Assembly: GCA_038501625.1 (NCBI GenBank)
Contig: JAZAYU010000264.1
Span: forward strand, 124,001 to 188,000
Origin: Corbicula japonica
Lineage: Eukaryota > Mollusca > Bivalvia > Venerida > Cyrenidae
DNA length: 64,000 nucleotides
Direction: 5' to 3'
Positions within the stretch are counted from its first letter, which is position 1. Every line of letters begins with the position of its first letter. The position numbers and the translations under genes are program-made. The notes under the pieces are model-generated. The model was not told where the DNA came from, did no database searches, and worked only from the letters and a program-made list of their open reading frames with translations. This document shows positions 13,601 to 22,876 of this stretch, in pieces.

Positions 13601-16600
13601 AATCTCTCACTTTAATAGCAATTCTCTGACATTATATCATTTCATATTATAATGCAAATTAATAATATAGATATTTGTATAATATCAAAGCTTGGTTTGA
13701 AACTCTTTGATCTTTTAAGGATTGTGCAGTAATTTCACGTGACAATTTTTTTTTTCAACATAAAACGTTCTAATATTCGAAACAGACAGTTCATTTCATG
13801 TTTTGTTGGGTTTGTTTTTTTTATCATAATGAAATGATATCTGCAAAGTTAACAACATTAAATGGGTAATTTTAATTGTTTTACACATTTTCTAACCTGT
13901 GTGCACAAGGAGATGTTTTTCGCAGTCTTTCTTCTTTGCATACTGCACTCCACAAATATTACACGCATAAACATAACTCCCGTCAGCATCTGGATCGTCA
14001 TCATCATTGTCTAGTTCTGGGCCGATGCTCCCATCATTTTCAATCTCTTCTTTCATAATTGGTTCTGGGCTTGGCATGTCATGAACTTCTTCGGTGGCAG
14101 CCACAAATGATTCAGAATGGGTACCGTCCTGGTTGTTGATAAGGATGCCTGTTTCCAGGCTGAGCTGTCGGTTTAGGACCTTGTTGTCATCCTTTGGAAT
14201 TATGTCACCAGGCATATAAACACCGCCAATTTTCAGATCTGCAGAGGTGAAGTTCAAGTCTCGCTGTTTCTTCATCTTTCTCTCCTGGAAAAATTTAGCA
14301 TGGATTGTTAAACAGTACACTTTTTGCTGAGTTTGGCCGATTAAAGACTCATGGCTTAATATAATACAAGATCAGTGTTTAAGCATTGTAGCCCTCAAAT
14401 ACTGTTTTATCCATTCCCACAGGGTTCACCATGCCAGACTCATGGCCTAATATAATGAAACTGACTATGAAATCAGTTTTTGATCTTAAATACTTTATTG
14501 GCTGAAAATAAGCATTTTTTTGATACTGATAAATTTTCCAGCAAGAACATCAAGACTGGTTTATGACTTTGGACCCAGGAAGTGCAGAATGATCAGTGGC
14601 CAAACAGGCTACAAATAATCCAGGCTGTTATGGCTAAGACTAAATGAAGTTGACTAGTATCTTAAAATGACATCACAGCCACATCATATTTTTACCTTTA
14701 CCAGCATATAGTTATGTTGTTACAATTCATGTAACCTCAAAAAATTCTGTAGCCAACTGCCACTGACCAAGAGGTGAAGAACTGCATTAACTTCTTTGAA
14801 AACAGAACTGGACAAATGCACCATAAAAATGTTTAGTTTTAATATTTTTGTTAGAGCCTTAAAACCCAAATCCCCAATAGGTCATAAATAATTCATAGGC
14901 AGCAATACATTGCAACTAAAGGCATTTCATCGCAGAATTTTCAACATAAGGAAAACAAAGCACTACCTCTCTGACATGGATGTCAATGTGTGCTTTTAAG
15001 GTAATCCTCAAGTTGAACATTTGGCCACAAACTCCACACATGTAGACTTCATCACCATTGTGAGATGCTAGATGGTTCTGCCAACTTATCTTGTTTCTGC
15101 ATACCTACAAATAAAGTTATTTGTGTAGCAAAACATTCTTTTAAGCTTTGGAAAATTTATAGCTCTTATATATTTTATTCCTTATCCAATACTGTATTAC
15201 CATTAATATTCTGACTGAATTTGCAGGGTTATTTTTCATTCCTTTAGTAGGGCCAATTTACATGCACATTTGTCTCAGAAAATTTTTTTAACATCATGCA
15301 GTTTCACCCCAAATCATACTTAACACAAGGTTTTTTCATTCCCCTTAGGGAGGAAACCATGCTATTTTCCCCAAAATTATAGAGAATGGACCCCTTCCCC
15401 TGGCAATGAAAAAAAGCCAGGACTTGTAATATAATGTCATCATTATTTAACATATCATGAAAAGCATCAAGTCTGAAGACTCCAGGCAATGGACTAGACA
15501 ACATATTATAGTTTCACTACAAAACTTAGTTTATTCAAGTACACTTTAGTTTTCCATTAAATTTGATCTAAACCAAAATGGTTGGAAACTCTCAATTCTG
15601 AAGGTATGCATTAAGATTCATCCAGAATTTCTTTTTTAAGCTTTTAAAAAAAGAACAAAAAGTGTGATACCATAATTAATATTCATTCTTAATTGACTTT
15701 TTAAATTTAATACCCTTTGAAAAAAAAACACCACCAAACATTTGGAAAAAGGTTATTTTAGCCTTTACAAAAAAGTTTAAGAAAAGTTTTAACCCATATA
15801 CTGAAAACCTTTGTAACTTCTCAACTTCTCTCATTTTATTTGAGTTTTGGGTGATAAGAGCATTCATGTATTAACCCTTTATTTCATCCCTTTTTATTAA
15901 TAAGGTAATTTCTGACCTAAACACGAACAGTGCAGATCCTGATCAGACAGCACAGATGGGCGGGCTGATGTGGATCTACACTAGATAAAATGCACATATA
16001 TGGAGTAAAGAGTTATACCATGTTACACATTTTACCTTAGCACAAATGGTGCATGTATAGATGCCATTTACAGGTCCTGGTGTCGTCTCTAACTGCAATC
16101 TCTGGTTCTGCTCTTCTTCCAACTTCCTACTTTTTGCAATGGTTTTACGGACAATCTCCTTAACAGTAGGCAGGTCCTCCAGTCCAAACACCGTCTCTGT
16201 TTGTGTAGAGTTGTCTTTGATGGTTGCTCCTGTTGAGCCATGCACCGTATGTCCTTCATAAATATGATCCTCATTGTTTGTACCTGAGAAACAAAGGCTT
16301 AGAAATTTAAGTCATTTTGCTTTCTCTTTATCCTTTTTTATGTAAAATTTCTTCAGTAGTTGACTAGTTTGTCAGAATTCAAAGATAACGTCAAGGATAT
16401 GATTAAAGTTATTATGATTCTATAACCAAAATTGATAAAAGCACTATCCTGGAAGCACTATCCTGGAAGCAGTCAGCGAGAATGATTTATGAAAAAAAAT
16501 TATCCTGGAAGCAGTCAGTGAGAATGATTTAAAAAGGACTTGTTTCCAAGGGTTGATTCCATACATAAATGTTTTATGCATGTGCAACCAGTTTAGATCC

Positions 16601-16967
16601 TGATCAGCCTGCACATCTGTGTCATATGATCTGGATCTTTAATTGTTTCCTCTTGGGTCAGAAATTATCTACATTGTAATTAATCTAAAAGCAAACAGTT
16701 TAGATCCTGATCAGATGGCATGGATGTGTGAGCTGATGTGGATCTAAGCTGTTTGCCCACTTGACAAAAGCTGTATGGAGAAAAAAGTATTAAATACTTG
16801 CAGTATAATTAAGGGCATGATAAGTTGTTACCTGGGCTTTGAAATGTAACCATAATAATTTTATCTTCTGGAGTATTCTGAACTGTGATGAGCTGCTGCT
16901 CTGAACCAGCATCACCCCCATCCATGGTCGCATATTCTGATGTCTTGAATATCTGCACGTTTGCCAT
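4456..16967 (-). CDS. C2H2 zinc-finger protein, ten fingers, 12 coding exons (complete)
   Basis: Predicted nuclear DNA-binding protein of 705 residues. The exons (5'->3', minus strand) are 16967-16832, 16283-16036, 15104-14967, 14284-13897, 13350-13163, 12246-12114, 10172-10018, 9575-9447, 9077-8930, 8125-8000, 5897-5767 and 4653-4456. Every junction is GT/AG, phases agree at all eleven introns, and the sum is 2118 bases. Ten C2H2 fingers (CX2CX12HX3-4H) start at about residues 123, 151, 282, 360, 389, 417, 448, 476, 504 and 532. The last seven form one array, partly with TGEKP linkers. A basic stretch (175-182) and an acidic run (about 264-275) precede the array. The tail is acidic and glutamine-rich, without fingers. 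Start chosen at MANVQIF (A at 16967); an acceptor-like TTGCAG lies just upstream, so a 5' UTR intron is likely. I do not recognise the orthologue. The fingers are certain by motif; the target is unknown. Confidence 0.9.
4667..4810. mobile_element. Palindromic MITE at the acceptor of exon 12
   Basis: Arms 4667-4730 and 4746-4810 are near-perfect inverted copies (outer ends ATAAATATCACATCCCATT and inverse) around a 15-bp loop. The left end lies 13 bp from the exon 12 acceptor, so it supplies most of the usual branch-point/pyrimidine zone of intron 11. Confidence 0.7.
4811..5766. repeat. Intron 11 remainder: second inverted pair and family B fragment
   Basis: TTTATTACACC near 4812 and its inverse GGTGTAATAAA near 5046 bracket a ~250-bp segment that may be part of the same or a second element. 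A family B half-module (ATGGATGTGCCAGCTGATC...) lies at about 5104-5150. No exon is seen up to exon 11. Confidence 0.4.
5767..5897 (-). CDS. Zinc-finger gene, coding exon 11
   Basis: Encodes GSVPRILSATAIGKTIVIGG... and a Glu/Gln-rich ILQEEQELELQDVH end. No known domain. Acceptor AATATAG (weak pyrimidine tract), donor CAT|GTGAGT. Both phases fit exons 10 and 12. Confidence 0.85.
5898..7029. other. Intron 10, first part: nothing recognised
   Basis: AT-rich intronic sequence with no exon-like frame and no recognisable repeat; a short purine-rich GGGGGAGTGCAGGAAG-type patch lies near 6065-6110. Confidence 0.4.
7030..7135. repeat. Family B fragment in intron 10
   Basis: AACAAACAGTGTAGACCCTGG, then a degraded palindrome ending CTGATCTGGGCCTAC, with a right end TTAAAAGGGTTAAT that resembles the family B terminus. 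Confidence 0.5.
7446..7590. mobile_element. Family A MITE, well-preserved copy
   Basis: Nearly perfect palindrome of about 140 bp. It starts CCCAAGGTTATAAAACTGAG, passes through CTGATTGGCTGAAATGGCGA and returns inverted to CTCAGTTTTATAACTTTCAG. It has no coding capacity. Good reference copy for the family. Confidence 0.75.
7736..7977. mobile_element. Family B piggyBac-like MITE in intron 10
   Basis: Ends ATAACCCTTTTCTCC and GGAGGAAAGGGTTAA, with two palindromic modules and the TTATTTGTGACCAAAATGCG spacer in the same order as the 989-1230 copy. The right end stops about 20 bp from the exon 10 donor. Confidence 0.75.
8000..8125 (-). CDS. Zinc-finger gene, coding exon 10 (acidic helix)
   Basis: Encodes GTTLHDLTEAALEEIERQEA... 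and SVVHEISA, an acidic and probably helical segment after the last finger. It may be a protein-interaction or activation region (inference). Acceptor TTCTACAG, donor GCTG|GTAAGC, phase 1 at both ends, so it could be skipped without a frameshift. Confidence 0.85.
8699..8850. repeat. Family A MITE in intron 9
   Basis: GACCCAAGATCATAAAACTT on the left and CTCAATTTTATTGTTTTGGG on the right, with CTGATTGGTTGAAAC and its partner inside. More diverged than the 7446 copy. Confidence 0.6.
8930..9077 (-). CDS. Zinc-finger gene, coding exon 9 (fingers 9-10)
   Basis: Holds the second Cys (507) and His pair (520, 524) of finger 9, a TGEKPH linker and finger 10 (Cys532, Cys535, His548, His553 with HX4H spacing). 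The donor is AGGG|GTATTT. It was chosen because only this GT gives the phase 1 that exon 10 requires; reading on runs into intron and a family A MITE. Confidence 0.85.
9447..9575 (-). CDS. Zinc-finger gene, coding exon 8 (fingers 7-9)
   Basis: Completes finger 7 (His464, His468), then encodes finger 8 (Cys476, Cys479, His492, His496) and, after TGEKPY, the first Cys (504) of finger 9. The intron therefore falls between the two cysteines of one finger. Acceptor TATTTCAG, donor CCAG|GTAAGA. Confidence 0.92.
10018..10172 (-). CDS. Zinc-finger gene, coding exon 7 (finger 6, half of finger 7)
   Basis: Too short for simple ORF calling, but in phase on both sides. It encodes GEKPYSCAVCGKTF... (finger 6: Cys417, Cys420, His433, His437), a longer linker VRPQENSPY, and the Cys pair of finger 7 (448, 451). 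Acceptor TCAATAG; donor TTACAG|GTTAAT. Confidence 0.9.
10459..11573 (+). mobile_element. hAT-like transposon remnant inside intron 6
   Basis: A 1115-bp insertion bounded by inverted CAGGGCTGGACAAA and TTTGTCCAGCCCTG. CAGGG-type ends are typical of hAT elements. AAAAC flanks both sides, although hAT duplications are normally 8 bp, so the superfamily is tentative. The left interior has palindromic GC-rich words. The only coding content is the short zinc-finger frame at 11054-11389; there is no DDE/RNase-H or dimerisation domain, so this copy is non-autonomous. Confidence 0.65.
11054..11389 (+). pseudogene. BED/TTF-type zinc-finger fragment of a hAT-like transposase
   Basis: The frame from MSIVNYHVGYKW to RILK* encodes about 111 residues. 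After a basic KRKREEED region it has WLTQFDWLEFEQERQMMFCK, CKYC and then HSHHKSKTHEKC. This Cys2...His2 layout matches the N-terminal BED/TTF-type finger of hAT transposases and related ZNF862-like host proteins. The catalytic part is absent. A small upstream ATG frame (MSKSKFDNTYPR, 10886-10921) ends in a good AG|GTAAGC donor, and TATCGTAG lies before this frame. The phases do not join cleanly, so I do not merge them. Confidence 0.55.
11574..12113. other. Intron 6 remainder: nothing recognised
   Basis: AT-rich sequence between the hAT-like insertion and exon 6, without exon-like frames or a clear repeat. Confidence 0.4.
12114..12246 (-). CDS. Zinc-finger gene, coding exon 6 (fingers 4-5)
   Basis: Carries the histidines of finger 4 (376, 380), a non-canonical TDDRKLY linker and complete finger 5 (Cys389, Cys392, His405, His409). 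Acceptor TGTTACAG; donor ACAG|GTAATC, phase 1, splitting the TGEKP linker glycine. Confidence 0.9.
12247..13162. other. Intron 5: family B trace and short tandem words
   Basis: A family B left end (TTTACCCTTTACTC... GTAAATCCAGATCATCC) is at about 12288-12352. ATGCCATTCCTAAATTT is duplicated in tandem near 12630-12665. No exon is visible. Confidence 0.4.
13163..13350 (-). CDS. Zinc-finger gene, coding exon 5 (Pro/Ser linker, half of finger 4)
   Basis: A proline/serine-rich linker (ASPPVKLTSPPVG..., SLSPPPSVSSP) is followed by the Cys pair of finger 4 (Cys360, Cys363). It ends CGKQ|GTTTGT, and exon 6 completes the finger with exactly twelve residues before His376. Confidence 0.88.
13489..13605. 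repeat. Family A MITE fragment in intron 4
   Basis: Starts TATAAAACTGAAGTTGGCAACC followed by AGTCCCAAAACTC and a shortened inverted partner AACTCAGTTTCAAGCAATCAG. Confidence 0.5.
13897..14284 (-). CDS. Zinc-finger gene, coding exon 4 (linker and finger 3)
   Basis: Encodes a basic ERKMKKQR patch, a long polar linker, an acidic LDNDDDDPDADG run and finger 3 (Cys282, Cys285, His298, His302). A MKEE motif fits the SUMO consensus psi-K-x-E, but that is only a short-motif match. Acceptor TTTTCCAG; donor ACAG|GTTAGA, phase 1. Confidence 0.9.
14425..14580. repeat. Family A-like MITE in intron 3
   Basis: Left end CCTAATATAATGAAACTGAC and right end AGACTGGTTTATGACTTTGG are inverted partners of the family A type; the interior is diverged. 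Confidence 0.4.
14967..15104 (-). CDS. Zinc-finger gene, coding exon 3 (fingers 1-2)
   Basis: Supplies His139/His143 of finger 1 and all of finger 2 (Cys151, Cys154, His167, His171). The phase-0 junction gives exactly twelve residues between Cys and His in finger 1, which supports the splice site. Acceptor TTTGTAG, donor GAG|GTAGTG. Confidence 0.9.
15874..16014. repeat. Family B MITE, shortened, in intron 2
   Basis: Starts TTAACCCTTTATTTCATCCC and ends ATGGAGTAAAGAGTTATA, enclosing a single palindromic module (GATCCTGATCAGACAGCAC ... GCTGATGTGGATC). Confidence 0.6.
16036..16283 (-). CDS. Zinc-finger gene, coding exon 2 (first half of finger 1)
   Basis: Acceptor TTTCTCAG with phase 1, so the split glycine codon is restored. 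It encodes an acidic linker with a KLEEEQNQRLQLE helix-like stretch. It ends just after the first Cys pair (residues 123 and 126) of finger 1; the histidines are in exon 3. Confidence 0.88.
16447..16533. repeat. 42-bp direct repeat in intron 1
   Basis: TATCCTGGAAGCAGTCAGYG followed by AGAATGATTTA occurs twice, 42 bp apart, and is preceded by a third partial copy (TATCCTGGAAGCAC). Confidence 0.7.
16540..16795. repeat. Family B MITE in intron 1
   Basis: Two palindromic modules (GATCCTGATCAGCCTGCACAT..., GATCCTGATCAGATGGCATG...) around a GGTCAGAAATTATC spacer. The termini are decayed to CAAGGGTTGATTCC and GGAGAAAAAAGTATTAA. Confidence 0.65.
16832..16967 (-). CDS. Zinc-finger gene, coding exon 1
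   Basis: Encodes residues 1-45 and the first base of codon 46. The sequence (MANVQIFKTSEYATMDGG...) has no recognised domain and is acidic/polar. The donor is CCCAG|GTAACA (phase 1). A minus-strand ATG nine codons further up also exists, but the acceptor-like TTGCAG between the two favours the downstream start. Confidence 0.82.
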
Positions 16968-16977
16968 GGTTTCTTTT

Positions 16978-17430
16978 CTGCAATGTTGAAACAAATCATG
17001 TGAGCAACAAACGTTTAAATAAAAATATCTTGATCCATGATCGTAATACAGTAATACCTAGTCCTATAAACATGACATCGTAAATGCTTATTTATCATTT
17101 GTTTATTTTATGGCAATTACGACGTCACATCGCAGTTTTCCTGTCGCATGTTCCGACCGATTTTCAGTCAGGACAATTATCTTAGGTATCTGCAATTTTA
17201 AAACATGACCGGCCTAAAGGTAGCAATATTTTATTAATATTACTCTTATTCTTGCTTTAGACTCAAAAATTACTTACATTATCCAGTTATAAACTGCGAT
17301 TATCCATTTTAATTTCAACCATAGTGTTTTTGTCTATGCAGCGCTCAGCCGTGTAGACATTGCTCGATTCTCATTGGCTAATGCAAATCATGCAACCACC
17401 TCGTGTTATACAGTACCAATTGGACGAATT
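16978..17430 (-). promoter_or_regulatory. Candidate promoter region of the zinc-finger gene
   Basis: Within 450 bp upstream of the first coding exon are a TGACGTCG word on the minus strand near 17121-17128 (CREB/ATF-like), an inverted CCAAT box (ATTGGCT, 17373-17379), an octamer ATGCAAAT (17381-17388) and a second CCAAT near 17417. Such words occur by chance. Only their clustering beside a gene start makes this a candidate; no TATA box or transcript data support it. Confidence 0.3.
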
Positions 17431-18125
17431 ATAGATAAATAGATGTTTTTTATAATATAAATCATACTTCCCCATAAAATCGGACAGAAATATATATTTT
17501 CTTGATAATTAAAGTTAAATTACAATAGTTTGATTGTTTTTCTTATTGTTTAAAGGACATAACCTGACTATTGAAAATATTATTTTCGTTTACGAAATTT
17601 TTTATGCAACTGTCAATCGGCAATATGTCAAGTGAAAGTTCTGCATACACAGTACTTGAATGTAATTTCTTACCGGATTTAATTCATGTTTGCCGATGAT
17701 TTGATGCTTAAAGGTGAATTTTGATATATATTTTCAGTGTCTAATCATTTAAAGCTGAGATTATGACTTTCTGTAAATTTTTTTGTTAAAAGTAAATATG
17801 TGACAGGTTTTTGATGCATCGCATTTATAGAAAACGCTTGCCAATAAATGAAAAATATAAAATGTCAAAATATTAAATGTTAAAGAAGCATGCATTCCTC
17901 TAAATATTTGGAGTAGGTAATACCTAGGCATCTAATATCATCTTTATGTCAAAGGGTTTCAGACTGGAAGATGTGACACCTTCCACCTCATGATTTGACC
18001 CAGAATCTCAATCACTACTGGCGAGCCATAAGACTGGACTGAAATATTATCCTGCCATGATGTCTTTAAAGAAAGTGTTATATATTTGGTTAATCTTTAC
18101 TGCACATGCTCACTATTATCTGACA
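17431..18125. other. Intergenic, nothing recognised
   Basis: AT-rich sequence between the zinc-finger gene's 5' flank and the 3' end of the retrotransposon; no exon or clear repeat seen. Confidence 0.4.
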
Positions 18126-18269
18126 TTCTTCTTCTTCATCTTCTTCCAGTATACTGGCCGTCTTCAACTGACTGAAGTTAACTGCCAGGTTAAAATGCGC
18201 AAAGAGAATAAATAAGAGTAAAAAGTGTGAAAATATTTATATTGAAGGTTAAAAACGGACAAGAAGCAA

Positions 18270-20076
18270 TTAGACAAAAAGTTGGGACAGTTGATTACGG
18301 AAAGACTCAACCCCTGGCTGATGTGACTTCTGGAGGTAGGTTGTTCCATTCCTTAATCGCGCGTGGAAAGAAGGACTGTTGGCGGTCGAGTGTACGGCAG
18401 TATGGAATCTTGTAGGAATGGATGTTAGTGTTCCTGGTAGTAGTGGAGTTGTTCAAAATCAGTTGCGAGTTGTCAAGTGTGACTTTGTTGTTTATAGCTT
18501 TGTAGAACATGATGAGTCTTGGTTCTTTACGACGTTCCTGGAGTGGTTTCCATTTTAGGTCCAGTAGCATATCAGAGACGCTAGATCTATTGTGGAAATT
18601 GTTCTTAACATATCGTGCAGCACGTCGTTGGACCATGTCTAGACGGTGTATGTCTCCCTTCTCGTAGGGGTCCCAAACTGTACTAGCGTATTCGACTGTG
18701 GGGCGGACTAGTGCCTTATATGCAGTTTCTTTGGTAGAAGTAGACGTGATGTATAGGTTTCTTCGGAGAAAACTGATGGTGCGGTTTGCTTTGTTGCAGA
18801 TGTTGATATGTTCGCTCCAGTCTAGATGACTATTGATGGTGCAACCAAGGTATTTTGCAGATGTGACATGCTCTAGTGTGTGACCATGAAGAGAATAATT
18901 GAAGGAAATAGGACATCTTTTCTTGGAGATGGCAAGAACTTGGCACTTATCGGGATGGAATGCCATTTTCCATTTCTGCTCCCATATGGCTAATTTATCG
19001 AGGTTGGATTGTAGGCTGATACAGTCTGTCTTGTTACTGATTGCTAGATAGGCCAATTTGTCATCTGCAAATAGCCGAACAACTGAATTCAGACCCTCTG
19101 ATATGTCGTTTATGTAAAAGAGAAAGAGACTAGGGCCCAGGACTGATCCTTGTGGGACGCCAGATTCTACAGAGACTGTTTCTGAGGTCACACCTTCTAG
19201 GACGACTGACTGAGTCCGGTTACTCAGGAATGCATGAATCCAACGATTGGTTTTTCCTATAATGCCGTAGTGTTCTAGTTTGTGGGTGAGGAGACTGTGG
19301 CACACCTTGTCGAAAGCCTTGGAGAAGTCCATTATGAGTACGTCGGTTTGTTTACCATTTTCCATATTTCTGGTTATATCGTCTGTGAATTCTAGTAATT
19401 GTGTTTCGCAGGATCTGCCCTTCCTGAAGCCATGTTGAAGATGGTATAATATATTATGTTTTTCGGTGGGATTCATGATATGACTGGTTATAATGTGTTC
19501 TAGTAGTTTACAACAGATGCAGGTTAAGGAGATGGGACAATAGTTTTCTGGATTATATCTACTGCCTTTCTTGTAGACAGGGGAGACGTTGGCTTTTCTC
19601 CAGTCGCTGGGGATGGTGCTAGTTTCTAAGGATACGGTGAAGATGGTGGTATGAATAGGAGCAATGTCAGTAGCTAGTTCCTTGAGGATCCGAGGGTTAA
19701 TGGAGTCTGGTCCTGCGGCTTTGTATGGATTTAGAGAAAGAAGAAGTTTAACAATTCTGGATGAGGTGATGGTAATCTCTGGAGCCACAGGGTAGGATGA
19801 GTTTTGATCGACAAAGTTTCCATTCTTAAAGTCTTCTTTGGTGAATGTGATGTTGTCGGTAAATACAGACTGGAACTGACGATTTAGAATGTTTGCTTTG
19901 GACTTGGGATCAGAATGAAGTTGACTGTGTTCTTTTAATCCGGTAATAGTTTGGTTGTCTTTCTTTTTATGTTTGATGAATGTCCAAAAACGTTTCTGGC
20001 AGCTGTGTATGTTGGTATCTGTAGGTTGCGGAGTGACAACTTTGTCAACATATGACCAGTATGCTTGTCTAAGCCT
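18270..20076 (-). pseudogene. Reverse transcriptase domain, frameshifted
   Basis: The long frame from about 20076 to the stop at 18307 has the classic RT blocks in order: NPYKAAGPDSINP, RKANVSPVYKKGS, an ENYCPISLT block, LIMDFSKAFDKV (catalytic Asp154 counting from the GTG at 19788), SGVPQGSVLGPSLF and FADD (Asp242/243). Then come thumb and C-terminal blocks (RRAARYVKNNF, FFPRAIKEWNNLPPEV). The usual Thr after FADD is Lys here. One extra base near 18310-18316 produces the premature stop, and the natural end would lie at 18270. A one-base change near 20073-20079 breaks the link to the upstream domain. It is decayed and probably inactive. Confidence 0.85.
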
Positions 20077-20480
20077 CCCAAGTCATTTGATCTCTTCATT
20101 TTCTTATGCAATCGGTCACGTTTGTGAATTAGTTTCTTAATGTCTTTATCAATCCATGGTGATGTTTCTCTTGGTTTAGCTATTTTATGTGGGATATGAT
20201 TTTGTATACTTTGTTTTAATGTAGATGTGAATTTATTCCAGATAGTATCAATGTCTGTGTTAACTTCTGCCATTGATGTGATTGTTTGATTTAGGATGAC
20301 CATGTCTGCTTTAATGCATGCCCATCGAGCGTGTTTATAGAGTGGGATGTTCCGGGGTACTTGGGTGTGGATGACCGGGCTCAAATCAAACTCAACAAAG
20401 ACGGTGTCGTGGTATGAAATACCAGGCATTTTGTTAACACGTTGTACATTCCCACCAATTTGTAGCATCCTGGCAGTTGC
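20077..20480 (-). pseudogene. C-terminal endonuclease and linker of the retrotransposon
   Basis: A separate minus-strand frame encodes NKMPGISYHDTVFVEFDLSP, resembling the last endonuclease block (S-D-H normally; here S-Y-H). It is followed by the EN-RT linker with SPWIDKDIKKLIHKRDRL. The frame shifts near 20076 into the RT frame. The catalytic N-terminal half of the endonuclease is absent. Confidence 0.7.
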
Positions 20481-20679
20481 ATGAAATAAGTACGTGAAAC
20501 ATGTCACGTGTGCTCATTGTTTATAGGGACGATATGGTCCATCACCAATTCTCCCATTTCATATGGCCCAAAAAAGGTCAGATAGATTTAGCCTATTACT
20601 GAAAAAAAACAACAACTATGATTTGTTAAAAGACATGGATTTCAATCTATACTTAACAGCTAGATTTAACCAGAATTAA

Positions 20680-20830
20680 CAGAATAGTTTAGTGGTTGAG
20701 TATTTCAATCAGAAGGCTTTGGTTACTCGTCAATAACATGGTTAGACAGAGAGCTGAGGTTTGATGCCTTTTCGAGATTTGTCTGGTCTTCTTGCCTCGT
20801 TAAGGTCTTGGTAAGAATAATTCAGTTCAA
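20680..20830 (+). repeat. Possible tRNA-derived SINE
   Basis: TTAGTGGTTGAG at 20689-20700 resembles a Pol III A box, and GGTTTGATGCC at 20758-20768 resembles a B box (GGTTCGANTCC). The 57-bp spacing is longer than in a tRNA and no cloverleaf is evident, so this is only a candidate. Confidence 0.25.
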
Positions 20831-22635
20831 GCAAGTTGCCGGATTATATTGACTGTATAGTGTTTGGTATTTTTTTTGTAAACTATGAACTTAATAATGA
20901 AGTCTATAGACTAAAAAATACAAGGCTTGCATCACTTTTATGACCCCTTCCATAGCTGCACTGGACATCACAGCTTAAGTCAGCAATAATCTCGCTCTTT
21001 AAGATTATAATTAAAGCATCGTCTGAAATTATTTTAACTCAGTTTGATCTCCGCAGAGGGGCGATTTTTATGCTTTTCCATGACATGGAATATTCAGCAA
21101 GCTTCTTTCGCCATTCCCGGTCTCTTCGGCGCATGGGCGTTAAATTAACCCCGATTAACCAGCTTTCTGGCTACATATTTATGGTAAATAGGAACGGGAA
21201 ACTTACATTTTATATTTAACATGTTTATATCTAGAATGTGTCTTGTATCCGGCGTAATTCTAATAAATGTCCTTGAAGATCAATGGACCTGAGTCAAAAT
21301 ATTGCAAATGGCTGCCAAGCGCCGAAAGGGCGGAAGTAAACACGTCGTTTCAAGGGAGGTTATCGATATTTAACGCGGGAAAATTTAAATGAGATAGACC
21401 CAGCACGACCACGTGCATTAGAACAAGTTATTTAATACCAAATTACAGCCATTCGTTATATCCACTTGTGAAGAACACAGAGATATTCTCACAAACTTCC
21501 TGTATGAAAATGTCTTCCACTTGAAAATGTCTCCCTATTCAGGTTATGTAGATCTAGATCTAGATCTGATTTCTGTTATTTTAACCCAGTGTAGATCTAC
21601 ATCTAGGGACCTTTCAGATTCTGTATGTAAGGCTAGCATCTGCCTTTCGTTGTATTGCATTAAACACCTTTAGGGTCGTATGCAAGATTTCCAAGAGAGG
21701 GTGTTCGTTAGGGGGCTGTCATCATAGGCTAGGTACATGATAGATCTAATTTTCAACTTTCTGACCAAAATCCACATGAAAATTAATATTGCTGCCCAAA
21801 AAAGGGTTTCGAGCTACCCCACTGAACCCCTCTTTTTGTTTTATCACAGCTCTATGTAACGAAGAACTTAACCATATTTTAGCGCCTCCCGAGACACTTA
21901 AGACAACATTCTTTTTGAAAGTTTGTCACACTATGATTAGAACTTAAATTACCGACCTAAAGTATAATCATTATCACTCATAACAAACATACAGATCTAC
22001 AATTTTTAATGTGTTCAAGTCTCAGATATCCTAATGTCAGTCCTCGACGACTGGGCTATAGTTTACGACTGGGTTATATTATAACCCAGTCGACGACTAG
22101 GGAATTTCAAAGTGGCCCGGCGGACACGGGAACCGGACAAATTCTTTGTCGTCCCTTGCCGGTCACACATGTATAAGTACGTGTTTCTGGCAGCTCTACG
22201 CTTGTTAACATGCGTTAGATGTGCAGGCAGATTGGAATGATGTCACCAAGCGAACTTGTAATTTCCTTTTCTTAAAGAACCTGACGGGACAAATGAAAGA
22301 TCAGTGCATCCTAAAAATATTTCTGTCTGCAGTGAAAATATGTTTTTGAAAGGGGTAACCACGCCATCTCTCAACCACGCAGATATTCGGCGATGCAGGC
22401 TTTAACTATAAAAATGATACAGGTTTTCCACGTCCACTATTCTTTTTTTTAACGCGTTTTAGGCAATTTACAAATCCATTACTTATTTAATAAAATATTT
22501 GCAAATAAATTACTAAGCTATTAAAATTGTCGGACAGTTGTGATCGTGTTTTCATTTATTAATGTCTTTTAGAGTTTTGAGACGATGAAGTAATGATGAT
22601 CAGTTGGTACGCGGACATAATATTATATTACGATG
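20831..22635. other. Intergenic, small palindromes only
   Basis: No gene seen. A perfect inverted repeat CGACTGGGTTAT-3-ATAACCCAGTCG lies at 22066-22092 and a short (GATCTA)n tract near 21550-21568. Confidence 0.45.
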
Positions 22636-22876
22636 ATGCACAGACTTCCCGAAAGTTGAAAAAAAGTCAGACATTTGGTCAGACAAGAAGTGAAAATCTG
22701 TCTGACAGAAACAAATTCTGTCTGACCGAAACATATTAAAAAGGTTTAGCAAGTATTAGGAGTTCAAATTTTTGTCTGACATTGGGTCTGATAATATAAG
22801 CAATCATGTTCTGACCGTTCCAAATTTTACCAGACAGGTCCTTCGGTCTGGCAACTTTTGGGACATCTGGATGCAT
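22636..22876. mobile_element. Candidate MITE with imperfect inverted termini
   Basis: The left end ATGCACAGACTTCCCGAAAG and the inverse of the right end ATGCATCCAGATGTCCCAAA correspond over about 24 bp with mismatches. The interior repeats the word GTCTGAC/GTCAGAC on both strands, giving strong secondary-structure potential. No coding sequence. Confidence 0.4.

Larger units (their letters stand above)
18126..20480 (-). mobile_element. 5'-truncated non-LTR retrotransposon (jockey/CR1-like)
   Basis: On the minus strand it runs from the C-terminal end of an endonuclease domain through a reverse transcriptase. It ends in a short 3' region closing with a GAAGAAGATGAAGAAG-type simple repeat (plus strand 18126-18147). 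It has no LTRs. The start is missing, as expected from incomplete target-primed reverse transcription, and the coding region is broken twice. Clade assignment is by RT motif style only. Confidence 0.85.
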
